The notes under the pieces are model-generated. The model ran no database searches. It was not told the DNA's origin and saw only the letters and a list, made by a program, of their open reading frames with translations. The translations under genes and the position numbers were made by a program. From Spiribacter halobius (GTDB lineage Bacteria; Pseudomonadota; Gammaproteobacteria; Nitrococcales; Nitrococcaceae): a stretch of DNA of 64,000 nt. Positions within the stretch are counted from its first letter, which is position 1. Each line of letters opens with the position of its first letter. The stretch lies in contig NZ_CP086615.1 in assembly GCF_020883455.1 (NCBI RefSeq), forward strand, positions 1,922,001 to 1,986,000, read 5' to 3'. Positions 49,829 through 58,328 of the stretch are shown here, in pieces.

Positions 49829-50229
49829 TGCTCTGCCCGCACATGACCGTCCACGACGACATCGCCCTCGGGCTCAACGTGAAGCAGGGCGGATCCGAGG
49901 CAGTGCGCGCGAAGGTGCAGGAGACGGCTCGGCTGTTGCAGATCGACGCCCTGCTGGAGCGACTGCCCGGTCAGCTCTCTGGCGGGCAGCGCGTCGCCGG
50001 GCGTGTGCTGGTCAGCGAGCACCCGGGCGAGAGCACCCTGGTGCATGTCGACTGCCCCGCCTTCCCGGATGGCCTCGTGGCGCGCTTCGACGGTGCCCGC
50101 GCCTACCGCGAGGGTGAGTCCGTCGAGCTCGCCCTGCCGCCGCTCGCCTGCCATGTGTTCGACGCCGACGGCCAGGCCCGCGAGCGGCGGTTCCGCTGCG
50201 AGGAGGGAGCACACCCCGCGAATCGGTGA
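49829..50229 (+). pseudogene. Remnant of a MalK/UgpC-like sugar ABC ATPase
   Basis: The frame has LCPHMTVHDDIALGLNVK..., LLQIDALLERLPGQLSGGQR (Q-loop-distal region and ABC signature), then jumps directly to a C-terminal TOBE-like part GRVLVSEHPGESTLVHVDCP...ARFDGARAYREGESVELAL. Missing are the Walker A segment before LCPHMTV and about 190 residues after LSGGQR with Walker B, D-loop and H-loop. It cannot hydrolyse ATP. The frame itself is not broken, so both losses were clean deletions. The TGA stop is provided by a repeat element (CGGTGAG). Confidence 0.82.
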
Positions 50230-50242
50230 GATATGCGGGCTG
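50219..50242. repeat. Half copy of the CGGTGAGA repeat family
   Basis: GAATCGGTGAGATATGCGGG followed by CTGG is nearly the right terminal repeat of the 752-935 element. No inverted partner lies nearby. It supplies the stop codon of the ABC ATPase remnant and abuts a second repeat family. Confidence 0.65.
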
Positions 50243-50244
50243 GC

Positions 50245-50326
50245 GCAGGTCGTGCGGCGCAAGGCGCCGTGCGACATCTCCGGTCTCACGGGGACGTCGC
50301 ACACGGCTTCGCCGTGCACGACCTAC
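50245..50326. repeat. Inverted-pair repeat of the GTAGGTCGTGC type
   Basis: GCAGGTCGTGCGGCGCAAGG...CCGTGCGACATC faces GACGTCGCACACGG...CCGTGCACGACCTAC. The same layout occurs at 60308-60394. On the minus strand its GTAG end provides the TAG stop of the ycgR gene. A REPIN-like doublet of a second family. Confidence 0.68.
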
Positions 50327-51021
50327 GTGTGCCGCATGAGCTCGCGCTGGATGGCGAGGACGAGGCGCTGCAGGCGGCCGGTCTCGGCGACGGGGAGGTC
50401 GAGGAACTGGGCGCCGAGGCGCTGGCGGTGGCTGACGCGGTCCTGCTGGGCGAAGCGGATCTCGACCCGGGTGTTCAGCACGGGCTCGTTGCGCAGGCGC
50501 AGCTCCAGCTCCCAGCGCTCGCCGACGGCGACGTCACCGCCGCGGGTCACATGGGCGCCGATGCCCCCGGCGGAGAGGTCGAGCAGGCGCAGCGTCACCT
50601 CCCGCTCGTCGTTGCGCAGCACGGCCTTCTGCTGCAGCGCCATGCGCACCGGTACGCGCACGTGCTGCCGGCGCTGGTGATAGCGGATCTCATCGGGGTA
50701 GGCGAGCTCGTAGTAGGCGATGCCGCCGTCGCTGTCGACGCGCTCCACCACGGCCTGGAATCGCATCTCCACGCCCTCGACGAAGCTTACGATCCGCAGC
50801 TCCTGGCCCGGGGCAACCGCGCGGTGGCCGCGCTCGGGGTGGAGCTCGTCGAGCTGGAAGCGGCTCGTGGCGGAGTCGACGGCGAGAACCGCGCTGCGGA
50901 AGTCCCCGGCGAGCTCGGGCACGCGGACGTTCACCAGCGCGCGGCTCTCGCAGAGGCGCTTCAGCAGTCGCGTGCGGTGGCCGTGATTGCGGACGAGCTG
51001 CGGGCCGTCGTCAGGATCCAT
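50323..51021 (-). CDS. ycgR: Flagellar brake protein YcgR (PilZ, c-di-GMP binding)
   Basis: 232 residues. The N-terminal YcgR domain (LVNVRVPELAGDFRSAVLAVD) is followed by PilZ with RRQHVRVPV (RxxxR) at about 116-124 and DLSAGGIG (D-x-S-x-x-G) at about 148-155, the c-di-GMP ligands. YcgR slows the flagellar motor when c-di-GMP is high. It is the last gene of the flgM-flgN-ycgR run, so it is probably a late flagellar gene. Confidence 0.88.
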   Translation of the reverse strand: MDPDDGPQLVRNHGHRTRLLKRLCESRALVNVRVPELAGDFRSAVLAVDSATSRFQLDELHPERGHRAVAPGQELRIVSFVEGVEMRFQAVVERVDSDGGIAYYELAYPDEIRYHQRRQHVRVPVRMALQQKAVLRNDEREVTLRLLDLSAGGIGAHVTRGGDVAVGERWELELRLRNEPVLNTRVEIRFAQQDRVSHRQRLGAQFLDLPVAETGRLQRLVLAIQRELMRHT

Positions 51022-51064
51022 GGGCTCCCCGTTCCGATGGGTGCGGCCCGCGCTTCAGGGGGGA

Positions 51065-51523
51065 TCAGGCGCGGCTCAGCAGGCTGCCGCCTCCGCCCGT
51101 TTCCGATCGCCGGCCGTTCTGGGCATAGGTACGCTCGCCGGGGCCGGCGTGCCCGTGCAGCAGGGCGATCTCCGTGGCCACGGCAGAGAGCGTGCGCTGG
51201 ATGGTGAGGCCGTTGACCTCGTTCTCCCGCCGCACCGCGCGCAGGGACGATACCAGATCGCGCCACTCGGCGAGGGTGTGATCGCCATGCCGCGCGGCCA
51301 GCGCGCTCTCGACGCCTTCGGCGCCGGGCAGCCGCCCGGGCAGGTCCAGAGCGTCCAGGGCGGAGAAGTGGGCCTGCTTGCGCTCGGCAATGGCGGTAAG
51401 CCGCTCACCATCCCGGGTGCGCAGCGCCTCCCGCTCCTCGGCCAGCAGCGTGGCGAGGGCCTCGAGCTCACGGCGTCCGGCGGCGATGGCCTGGGGGAGC
51501 CCCTGCGGTACGGCGTCAGTCAT
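51065..51523 (-). CDS. flgN: Flagellar hook-filament junction chaperone FlgN
   Basis: 152 residues, almost entirely helical: AAGRRELEALATLLAEEREALRTRDGERLTAIAERKQAHFSALDAL and VSSLRAVRRENEVNGLTIQRTLSAVATEIALLHG, the FlgN pattern. It delivers FlgK and FlgL, encoded at the other end of this region, to the export gate. 2 bp downstream of flgM. Confidence 0.85.
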   Translation of the reverse strand: MTDAVPQGLPQAIAAGRRELEALATLLAEEREALRTRDGERLTAIAERKQAHFSALDALDLPGRLPGAEGVESALAARHGDHTLAEWRDLVSSLRAVRRENEVNGLTIQRTLSAVATEIALLHGHAGPGERTYAQNGRRSETGGGGSLLSRA

Positions 51524-51525
51524 CG

Positions 51526-51834
51526 TCAGCCTTCGGCCAGCAGGCGCTCGAGCTCGACCATCCGCTCCGCGGTGCGCTCGGCATCCAGCGGATACTCGCC
51601 GCTGGCGATGCGCTCGCGGATGTCCTGAACGCGGGCGCTGTCCACCTCGGGGGTGCGGTCGATGGCATCGCGCACCGCCTGCAACCGCTCGGAGGTCTGC
51701 GACTGGTCCGCGCCGGGGCGGCCCTCGGAGGCCTCCACGGGCTTCTGCTGGCCGTTGACGCTCTGGCCGCCGCGGGTGCCGTCCGTCTGCACCGGGCGGT
51801 TGAAGCGCGGCCCGTTGTCGATGGGGTCGGTCAT
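51526..51834 (-). CDS. flgM: Anti-sigma-28 factor FlgM
   Basis: 102 residues from ATG 51834 (AAGGAGA 6 nt upstream). The disordered N-terminus (PIDNGPRFNRPVQTDGTRGGQS) and the C-terminal FliA-binding helices (DSARVQDIRERIASGEYPLDAERTAERMVELERLL) are typical. FlgM holds FliA until exported through the finished hook. A FliA-type promoter lies upstream, giving the known feedback arrangement. Confidence 0.92.
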   Translation of the reverse strand: MTDPIDNGPRFNRPVQTDGTRGGQSVNGQQKPVEASEGRPGADQSQTSERLQAVRDAIDRTPEVDSARVQDIRERIASGEYPLDAERTAERMVELERLLAEG

Positions 51835-51897
51835 TGTCGGTCTCCTTGTACCCGGCATATTGCTGACTGCCGGGAATGTGTCACCCCTCACGGAAAC

Positions 51898-51924
51898 CTA
51901 TCGGCTCCGTAAGGCAGGACTTTA
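51898..51924 (-). promoter_or_regulatory. FliA (sigma-28) promoter of flgM-flgN-ycgR
   Basis: On the minus strand TAAAGTCC (51917-51924), 11 bp, GCCGATAG (51898-51905), against the consensus TAAAGTTT-N11-GCCGATAA. The -35 begins inside the flgA stop codon. It is 64 bp before the flgM start codon. Confidence 0.88.
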
Positions 51925-52620
51925 GAAACGCACGCGCACCCGGTCCTGGCCGATGACGCGGCCTTCCACCACGCGCTCGGAGCGGGTGTTGCGCACCCGC
52001 ACCGGGTCGCCCTTGCCGCCGTCCTCCAGCGCCCGGCCGGGGGCGCTGACGCTGATGCCGCCACCGCCCGCCTCCAGCGTGACGGCATGGCCACGGCGCA
52101 CCAGTAGCGGCCTGGCCACGTGGCGGGCGGTGAGCGTCTCGCCGGCGGCCAGGCGCCGCGCCGTCTCCATACCCGCAACCTCCTGAGGGGAATGATAATA
52201 CGCGCCCCGCAGCTCGGCGACGTCCCGGCGCTCGACGGTGACGTCCTCCGCGGTCACGGGCACGCCGCGGGGCAGCGGCCGCGCGGCCACCAGCACCGGC
52301 ACCAGACGCACCACCTGCACCGGGACGTAGACCCGCCAGGGGGCAGGCTCATGGCAGCGCACCGCCACGGTCAGACGTCCGACGCTGGGCTGGGAGCGCG
52401 GCAGGCTGGCCTCCAGCGGACCGGTGCAGGCGCGGAGCTTGAGCCGCGGGTCCAGCCGGTCGATGCGCACGGACTCCACCTCACCCGGGCCCTGTGCCAG
52501 CCGATCCTGGAGGAACGCCTCCACCGCCTCGCGCACTCCGGCCAGGGATTGCCACTGGGGTGCCGCCACGGCCGGCGCGGAGGCAATGATCAGCAGCAGG
52601 GCGAAGGCGAGGCGATACAT
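51922..52620 (-). CDS. flgA: P-ring assembly chaperone FlgA
   Basis: 232 residues with a signal peptide (MYRLAFALLLIIASAPAVAA) and the C-terminal SAF/FlgA domain: VLVAARPLPRGVPVTAEDVTVERRDVAEL, AGETLTARHVARPLLVRRGHAVTLEAGGGGISVSAPGRAL, DPVRVRN. It assists FlgI polymerisation in the periplasm. An RpoN promoter lies 38 bp upstream. Divergent from cheR. Confidence 0.92.
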   Translation of the reverse strand: MYRLAFALLLIIASAPAVAAPQWQSLAGVREAVEAFLQDRLAQGPGEVESVRIDRLDPRLKLRACTGPLEASLPRSQPSVGRLTVAVRCHEPAPWRVYVPVQVVRLVPVLVAARPLPRGVPVTAEDVTVERRDVAELRGAYYHSPQEVAGMETARRLAAGETLTARHVARPLLVRRGHAVTLEAGGGGISVSAPGRALEDGGKGDPVRVRNTRSERVVEGRVIGQDRVRVRF

Positions 52621-52657
52621 GAGCAGGCCCTTCCGGACGACGCACTGTCCGGGGGCG

Positions 52658-52674
52658 TTGCACGAGCCGTGCCA
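52658..52674 (-). promoter_or_regulatory. RpoN (sigma-54) promoter of flgA
   Basis: On the minus strand TGGCACGGCTCGTGCAA with GG and GC separated by exactly 10 bp, the -24/-12 signature. Located 38-54 bp before the flgA start codon. Confidence 0.85.
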
Positions 52675-52788
52675 GAGGCTCAAGTTCAGGCTGAGACGGC
52701 CGTCACCCTTGCGGGGACCGCACAGCCAGGCGGCTCTGCTACCGTATGCGCACCGCCGGGCGAGCAGAAGACCACAGGAAACCAGCCC

Positions 52789-53604
52789 TTGGCCGTCAAC
52801 GCCATCGACCCCGACCACTACGACCGCTTCCGGCGCTTCCTGGAGCGCAGCTGCGGCATCGTGCTCGGCAGCAACAAGCAGTATCTGGTGGCGAGCCGCC
52901 TCGGCCAGCTGATGGCCCGCCAGGGCGTGCGCGACCTCGGCGAGCTGGTGCAGCGCCTGGAGGGCGCCGGTAGCCACGCCCTGCGCTCCGCGGTGATCGA
53001 CGCCATGACCACCAACGAGACCCAGTGGTTTCGGGACACGTACCCGTTCGAGATGCTGGAGTCCCAGCTGCTGCCGGCACTGGATCGTGGCCGGGTGCGG
53101 ATCTGGTCGGCGGCCTGCTCCTCGGGGCAGGAGGCCTATTCCCTCAGCATGGCGGTGCAGGAGTACCGCGACCGTGGCCGCCCGGTTGAGGCGAGCGTCG
53201 TCGGCACGGACATCTCGCCGCAGATGATCGAGCGCGCCCGCGCGGGGGCGTACTCGGCGTCGGAAATCCGTCGCGGGCTCAGCGCCGAGCGCCAGCGGCG
53301 GTTTTTCGTCGCCGTGGACAAGGACACCTGGCGGGTCCGCCCGGAGGTGAGCCGCGGGGTGAGCTTCCGCCAGCACAATCTGCTGGAGAGCTTCACCCTG
53401 CTTGGCAGCTTCGAGATCATCTTCTGCCGCAACGTGCTGATCTACTTCTCCCTGCAGGCCCGCCAGGACATCCTCCACCGCATGGCCCAGGCCCTCGTCC
53501 CCGGCGGCTACCTGGTCCTCGGCGCCTCGGAATCCCTCCCGCGCCAGCTCAACGAGTTCGAGCTCGTCCGCACGCCACAGGGCGTCGCCTACCGCCGGCG
53601 GTGA
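52789..53604 (+). CDS. cheR: Chemotaxis protein methyltransferase CheR
   Basis: 271 residues, started at TTG 52789 because AGGAAA stands 8 nt upstream and the product then begins MAVNAIDPDHYDRFRRFLERSCGI, as in CheR of pseudomonads. SAM-binding motif WSAACSSGQEAYSLSM (about 106-121), GTDISPQMIERAR and IFCRNVLIYFS are intact. It methylates chemoreceptor glutamates. Location between flgA and flgB is common in RpoN-dependent flagellar systems. Confidence 0.93.
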   Translation: MAVNAIDPDHYDRFRRFLERSCGIVLGSNKQYLVASRLGQLMARQGVRDLGELVQRLEGAGSHALRSAVIDAMTTNETQWFRDTYPFEMLESQLLPALDRGRVRIWSAACSSGQEAYSLSMAVQEYRDRGRPVEASVVGTDISPQMIERARAGAYSASEIRRGLSAERQRRFFVAVDKDTWRVRPEVSRGVSFRQHNLLESFTLLGSFEIIFCRNVLIYFSLQARQDILHRMAQALVPGGYLVLGASESLPRQLNEFELVRTPQGVAYRRR

Positions 53605-53850
53605 ATCTCCTGCGGGGAGATGACCGCGAAGGCGCGAAGGACGCGAAGCAGACGCAAAGCAAGGAAATGCCTCCAGAGCGACGGAATTAAACACAACGAC
53701 ACAACGGGCACAACGTTTCACAACGTTTTGATTGCAATAGATTTGAATCCTTCATTCCCGCGTTGTGTATCGTTGTGTCCGTTGTGTCGTTGTGTTTAAA
53801 CCCGCGTTTTCTTGCCGCCCCTTCGCGCCTTTGCGGTTAACGCCTCTTCC
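53605..53850. repeat. Nested inverted repeat element in the cheR-flgB gap
   Basis: The outer arms are GACCGCGAAGGCGCGAAGGA near 53626-53645 and the complementary CCTTCGCGCCTTTGCGGTT near 53820-53838. The inner arms are AAACACAACGACACAACGGG (53690-53709) and its near-complement CCGTTGTGTCGTTGTGTTTA (53779-53798), with further ACAACG/CGTTGT units between. The centre is AT-rich. It is a foldback element without a gene; related outer-arm sequences occur at 60129-60170 and 60509-60630. Confidence 0.7.
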
Positions 53851-53854
53851 CGCC

Positions 53855-53870
53855 TGGCACAGCGATTGCA
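53855..53870 (+). promoter_or_regulatory. RpoN (sigma-54) promoter of the flgB operon
   Basis: TGGCACAGCGATTGCA: GG (53856-53857) and GC (53868-53869) with exactly 10 bp between, and the TTGCA of the -12 box. It is 39 bp upstream of flgB and directly after the foldback element. Confidence 0.9.
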
Positions 53871-53908
53871 AAGAGCCCGTCGAGCCCATGAATGGGAGGT
53901 GACGGGCC

Positions 53909-54307
53909 ATGACCCTATCCCTCGACAAGGCCCTCGGGCCGGCGGCGGATGCGCTGCAGCTGCATGAGCGGCGGACGCAGCTGCTGGCGGAGAACATCGC
54001 CAACGCCGATACGCCGAACTACAAGGCGCGCGACCTCGACTTCCGCGCGGCCATGCGGCAGGCGGCGGGTGACGGCGGGCTGGCACTTAACCGCACGAGC
54101 GCCGGACATCTGACGCCCCCGGGCAGCAGTGTCGGCAATCCGACGCCGCAGTACCGGGTGCCGGCCAATCCCTCCCTCGACGGCAACACCGTGGAGCTCG
54201 ACCAGGAGCGCGGGCGCTTCGCCGAGAGCACGGTGAACTACCAGGCCTCGCTGCAATTCCTCGGCAGCCGCTTCACCGGGCTCATCAACGCCCTGCGGAG
54301 GGAGTGA
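53909..54307 (+). CDS. flgB: Flagellar basal-body rod protein FlgB
   Basis: 132 residues. It has the rod-protein N-terminal motif AENIANADTPNYKARDLDFRAAMRQ and the C-terminal helix NTVELDQERGRFAESTVNYQASLQFLGSRF. Proximal rod subunit. GGGAGG precedes the start by 9 nt; the stop lies 2 bp before flgC. Confidence 0.96.
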   Translation: MTLSLDKALGPAADALQLHERRTQLLAENIANADTPNYKARDLDFRAAMRQAAGDGGLALNRTSAGHLTPPGSSVGNPTPQYRVPANPSLDGNTVELDQERGRFAESTVNYQASLQFLGSRFTGLINALRRE

Positions 54308-54309
54308 CC

Positions 54310-54741
54310 ATGGCGCTGTACGACATCTTCAACATCTCGGGCTCGGCGCTGACGGCCCAGTCCACCCGGCTGAACGTCACCGCCAGCAATCTTGCCAATG
54401 CGGAGACCGTGAGCGGCTCGCCGGAAACCGCCTACCGGGCCCGCCAGCCGGTGTTCGCCGCCGAGCTGCAGGCGGCCCGCGGCGGGCTGCAGGCGCCGGG
54501 CGGGCAGGGCGGCGGCGGTGTGCAGCTGCGCGGCATCGTCGAGAGCGACGCGCCGGTGCAGCCGCTCTACCAGCCCGAGCACCCCGAGGCGGACGCCGAC
54601 GGCTACGTCTACCGCTCGAACGTCAACACGGTGGAGGAGATGGTCAACATGATCTCCGCCTCCCGCTCCTACCAGAACAACGTGGAGGTGATGACCACCT
54701 CCCGCGACCTGCTGCTGCAGACGCTGCAGCTTGGCCAGTAA
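54310..54741 (+). CDS. flgC: Flagellar basal-body rod protein FlgC
   Basis: 143 residues from ATG 54310 (GGAGGGAG 5 nt upstream). SGSALTAQSTRLNVTASNLANAETV at the start and VNTVEEMVNMISASRSYQNNVEVMTTSRDLLLQTLQLG at the end are FlgC signatures. Proximal rod subunit. Confidence 0.96.
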   Translation: MALYDIFNISGSALTAQSTRLNVTASNLANAETVSGSPETAYRARQPVFAAELQAARGGLQAPGGQGGGGVQLRGIVESDAPVQPLYQPEHPEADADGYVYRSNVNTVEEMVNMISASRSYQNNVEVMTTSRDLLLQTLQLGQ

Positions 54742-54769
54742 CCCGCGCCGCGCGCAGAGGGCAGAGACC

Positions 54770-55438
54770 ATGTTCGACGTCTCCGGTATCAACGGCAGCG
54801 CCGCGACCGGCGCCAGCAACGGCGAGGGCAAGCGCCGCGACGAGCTCGGCCAGGAGGACTTCCTCGAGCTCATGACCACGCAGCTGCGCAACCAGGATCC
54901 GCTCAAGCCCATGGAGAGCGGGGACTTCATGGCGCAGATCGCGCAGTTCACCAGCGCCGCGGGCATCCAGGATCTGCAGTCCGCCTTCGGCGACTTCTCG
55001 GAGTCCATGCAGGCCACGCAGTCGCTGCAGGCGGCGGGGCTGGTCGGGCGCCAGGTGCTCGTCGATGCCGGCAGCGGCTACCTGCCGCAAGAGGGCGAGC
55101 TCGCCGGCAGTGTCAGCGTACCGTCGTCCGTCGACAATCTGACGGTGACGATCACCGATGCCGCCGGGCAGACCGTGCGCCAGCTCGACCTCGGGGCGCG
55201 CCCCGCGGGCAGCGCCGCCTTTCAGTGGGACGGGCGCAACGCCGCCGGCGAGCGCCTGCCCGCCGGGACCTACACCGTGCAGGCCAGCACCCGCCTCGGC
55301 GGCGAGGCCGTGGGCCTCGACACCCGCATGGCGGCCACCGTGGAGAGCGTGAGCCTCTCCCGCGACGGCCGCAGCCCCCAACTCGAACTCGAAGGCCTGG
55401 GGTCCATGAGCCTGGCCGACGTTCGCCAAGTCAAGTGA
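54770..55438 (+). CDS. flgD: Flagellar hook-capping protein FlgD
   Basis: 222 residues. The export and cap N-terminus LGQEDFLELMTTQLRNQDPLKPMESGDFMAQIAQF is followed by the Tudor/FnIII-like C-terminal part FQWDGRNAAGERLPAGTYTVQAS. It caps the growing hook and is absent from the finished flagellum. GAGGGCAGAG precedes ATG 54770. Confidence 0.95.
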   Translation: MFDVSGINGSAATGASNGEGKRRDELGQEDFLELMTTQLRNQDPLKPMESGDFMAQIAQFTSAAGIQDLQSAFGDFSESMQATQSLQAAGLVGRQVLVDAGSGYLPQEGELAGSVSVPSSVDNLTVTITDAAGQTVRQLDLGARPAGSAAFQWDGRNAAGERLPAGTYTVQASTRLGGEAVGLDTRMAATVESVSLSRDGRSPQLELEGLGSMSLADVRQVK

Positions 55439-55454
55439 GCCTGGAGGAAGGGCC

Positions 55455-56663
55455 ATGTCTTTCGAAACCGCATTGAGCGGCCTTAACGCCGCCGCCTCGG
55501 ACCTCGACGTCACCGGCAACAACATCGCCAACAGCGGGACCGTGGGCTTCAAGTCCTCCCGGGCCGAGTTCGCGGATCTGTTCGCGGCGAGCAACCTGGG
55601 CGTCTCCCAGACCGCCATCGGCCAGGGCGTGCGCCTCGCCGACGTGAAGCAGAGCTTCGGCCAGGGCCAGTTCGACTTCACTGGCAACAGCCTGGACCTC
55701 GCCATCAACGGCACGGGCTTCTTCCGCATCAGCGAGGGCGAGGGGGAGGTCAGCTACACCCGCAACGGCTCGTTCCAGCTCGACCGCGACGGCTACATCG
55801 TCGACGCCAACAACCGGCGGCTGACCGGCTATCAGGCGGATGGCGACGGCAACATCGGCGGCGCGCTGGACGATCTGCAGGTGAATATCGGCAATGTGGC
55901 GCCGGAGGCGACCACGGAGCTGTCGGTGAGTGCCAACCTCGATGCGGCCGCAGCGGAGCCGGCCAACGCGTTCGATGCAACCGATCCGCAGAGCTACAAC
56001 TTCTCCACGAGTACGACCATCTACGACGGTCAGGGCACGGACCACCGGGCGACCCTGTACTTCCGCAAGACCGCGACCGCGAACGAGTGGGAGGTCCACG
56101 TTGATGGCGGCGGCACTGGTGGCGTGCTGGGACCGCGTACGCTCTCATTTAATAATGACGGTACGTTCGACTCACTGAGCGACACCAGCGCCTACACGTT
56201 CAACTATCCAGGCGTCGACCCGGTTAGCGTGACCCCCGACTTCGACGCCCTCACCCAGTTCGGCGCCGAGTTCGAGGTCAAGCAGATCAACCAGGACGGC
56301 TTCGCCGCCGGCCAGTTCTCCAGCCTGAACGTGGAGGGCGACGGCCGCCTGCTGGCGCGCTTCACCAACGGCCAGAGCCAGGTGCTCGGGCAGGTGGCGC
56401 TGGCGCGCTTCCAGTCCCCGGAGAAGCTGCAGGAGGCGGGAGACACCCGCTGGCGGGAGACCTTCGAGTCCGGCCCCGCGCTGCTGGGCGCGCCGGATTC
56501 CTCCGGCCTCGGCTCGCTGGAGGCGGGGGCGCTGGAGCAGTCCAACGTCAACCTCACCGAGCAGCTGGTGCAGATGATCACCGCGCAGCGCAACTACCAG
56601 GCGAACTCGCAGGTGATCAGCACCCAGGACCAGATCACCCAGGAGATCCTGAACATCCGCTAG
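55455..56663 (+). CDS. flgE: Flagellar hook protein FlgE
   Basis: 402 residues. MSFETALSGLNAAASDLDVTGNNIANSGTVGFKSSRAEFADLF at the N-terminus and VNLTEQLVQMITAQRNYQANSQVISTQDQITQEILNIR at the C-terminus are the D0 coiled-coil halves. The variable D1/D2 part is of average length. Main hook subunit. Confidence 0.96.
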   Translation: MSFETALSGLNAAASDLDVTGNNIANSGTVGFKSSRAEFADLFAASNLGVSQTAIGQGVRLADVKQSFGQGQFDFTGNSLDLAINGTGFFRISEGEGEVSYTRNGSFQLDRDGYIVDANNRRLTGYQADGDGNIGGALDDLQVNIGNVAPEATTELSVSANLDAAAAEPANAFDATDPQSYNFSTSTTIYDGQGTDHRATLYFRKTATANEWEVHVDGGGTGGVLGPRTLSFNNDGTFDSLSDTSAYTFNYPGVDPVSVTPDFDALTQFGAEFEVKQINQDGFAAGQFSSLNVEGDGRLLARFTNGQSQVLGQVALARFQSPEKLQEAGDTRWRETFESGPALLGAPDSSGLGSLEAGALEQSNVNLTEQLVQMITAQRNYQANSQVISTQDQITQEILNIR

Positions 56664-56697
56664 GGCTCGCTGAGCTCAGGCGGAAGGAGGCAACGCC

Positions 56698-57441
56698 ATG
56701 GACCGCATGGTCTACCTGGCGATGACCGGCGCGAAGCACGCCTTCGAGGCGCAGCGCGTCAACAACCACAACCTGGCGAACGTGAACACGCCCGGCTTCC
56801 GTGCCGACCTGGAGTCGCTGCAGAGCCGGCCGATGAGCGGGCCCGGGCATCCGGCCCGGGTGTACTCGGAAGCGGTGGGCATGGGCGCCGATCTGTCCCA
56901 GGGGCCGCTGGTCAGCACCGGCCGGGAGCTGGATGTCGCCATCAAGGGCGAGGGCTGGATCGCCGTGCAGGCCGCCGACGGCACCGAGGGCTATACCCGG
57001 CGCGGCGACCTGCAGATCAGCACCGGCGGCCTGCTGGAGACCGGGGACGGGCGCCTCGTCCTTGGCGAGGCGGGCCCAGTGGCCGTGCCGCCGGCGGAGA
57101 AGATCGAGATCGGCGAGGACGGCACCGTCAGCATCGTGCCCCTGGGGCAGGACGAGACGGCGATCGCGGCGCTGGACCGCATCAAGCTCGTCAACCCGCC
57201 GCCGGAGCAGCTGCAGAAGGGCGAGGACGGGCTCTTCCGCCTCGCCGAGGGCGGTGTAGCCGCGGCGGATGCCGGCGTGCGCGTGGTCTCCGGGGCCCGC
57301 GAGGGCAGCAACGTCAACGCCGTGGACGCGCTGGTGAACATGATCGACCACTCGCGCAGCTACGAGACGTACGTGAAGCTGATGCAGTCCGCCCGCGAGA
57401 ACGACGAGACCGCCCAGCGCCTGCTGCGCGGTGGCGGCTGA
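56698..57441 (+). CDS. flgF: Flagellar basal-body rod protein FlgF
   Basis: 247 residues. MVYLAMTGAKHAFEAQRVNNHNLANVNTPGFRADL and NVNAVDALVNMIDHSRSYETYVKLMQSARENDETAQRLL match FlgF, which joins the proximal to the distal rod. GGAAGGAGG lies 7 nt upstream of the start. Confidence 0.95.
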   Translation: MDRMVYLAMTGAKHAFEAQRVNNHNLANVNTPGFRADLESLQSRPMSGPGHPARVYSEAVGMGADLSQGPLVSTGRELDVAIKGEGWIAVQAADGTEGYTRRGDLQISTGGLLETGDGRLVLGEAGPVAVPPAEKIEIGEDGTVSIVPLGQDETAIAALDRIKLVNPPPEQLQKGEDGLFRLAEGGVAAADAGVRVVSGAREGSNVNAVDALVNMIDHSRSYETYVKLMQSARENDETAQRLLRGGG

Positions 57442-57444
57442 ACG

Positions 57445-57458
57445 GGCACGCCCCTTGC
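57445..57458 (+). promoter_or_regulatory. RpoN (sigma-54) promoter before flgG
   Basis: GGCACGCCCCTTGC with GG and GC 10 bp apart and TTGCA at -12, right after the flgF stop and 56 bp before flgG. It splits the long operon into flgBCDEF and flgGHIJKL transcription units. Confidence 0.85.
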
Positions 57459-57513
57459 AAGCTACCCGGCATGAGGCGGCGTGACGCCGCCCCGAGCCAA
57501 CGGAGGATATGCC

Positions 57514-58299
57514 ATGAATCCCGCACTCTGGGTCGCCAAGACCGGTCTCGATGCGCAGCAGACGCGCATGAGCGTGGTCTCCAACAACCTGGCGAATGTC
57601 AACACCACGGGCTTCAAGAAGGACACGGCCAAGTTCGAGGATCTGGTCTACCAGACCATCCGCCAGCCCGGTGGGCAGAGCACCCAGGACACCCAGCTGC
57701 CCTCGGGGCTGATGCTGGGTACCGGCGTGCGCGTCGCCGGCACCGAGAAGAACCATACCCAGGGCAATCTGCAGCAGACCGGCAACAGCCTGGACGTCGC
57801 CATCAACGGCCGCGGCTTCATGCAGGTGCTGCGGCCCGACGGCACCGCGGCCTACACCCGCGACGGCTCCCTGCAGCTGGACAACCAGGGCCAGATCGTC
57901 ACCAAGAACGGCTATCCCATCGAGCCGAACCTGGTGATCCCGCAGGACACGGAGAGCATCACCATCGGCGCCGACGGCACGGTGAGCGCGCAGGTGGCCG
58001 GCCAGGCGCAGCCGGTGCAGGTGGGCAATATCCAGCTCGCCGACTTCATCAACCCGGCGGGTCTCCAGCCGATCGGCGACAACCTCTACACCGAGACCGC
58101 CGCCAGCGGCGCACCGCAGCAGGATGCCCCCGGCGTGAATGGGCTCGGCAGTCTCCAGCAGGGGGCGCTGGAGAGCTCCAACGTCAACATCGCCGAGGAG
58201 CTGGTGAACATGATCGAAACCCAGCGCGGCTTCGAGACCAACACCCGCGCCATCTCGGCCACCGACCAGATGCTGCAGTTCATCACGCAGAACGTCTGA
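57514..58299 (+). CDS. flgG: Flagellar distal rod protein FlgG
   Basis: 261 residues from ATG 57514 (GGAGGAT 5 nt upstream). [55 protein letters not shown] is the FlgG hallmark, including the distal-rod-specific YQTIRQPG. The C-terminus [35 protein letters not shown] is intact. Confidence 0.97.
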   Translation: MNPALWVAKTGLDAQQTRMSVVSNNLANVNTTGFKKDTAKFEDLVYQTIRQPGGQSTQDTQLPSGLMLGTGVRVAGTEKNHTQGNLQQTGNSLDVAINGRGFMQVLRPDGTAAYTRDGSLQLDNQGQIVTKNGYPIEPNLVIPQDTESITIGADGTVSAQVAGQAQPVQVGNIQLADFINPAGLQPIGDNLYTETAASGAPQQDAPGVNGLGSLQQGALESSNVNIAEELVNMIETQRGFETNTRAISATDQMLQFITQNV

Positions 58300-58328
58300 T
58301 CGGCGTGCAACGCCACCGGAGTGCCGTC

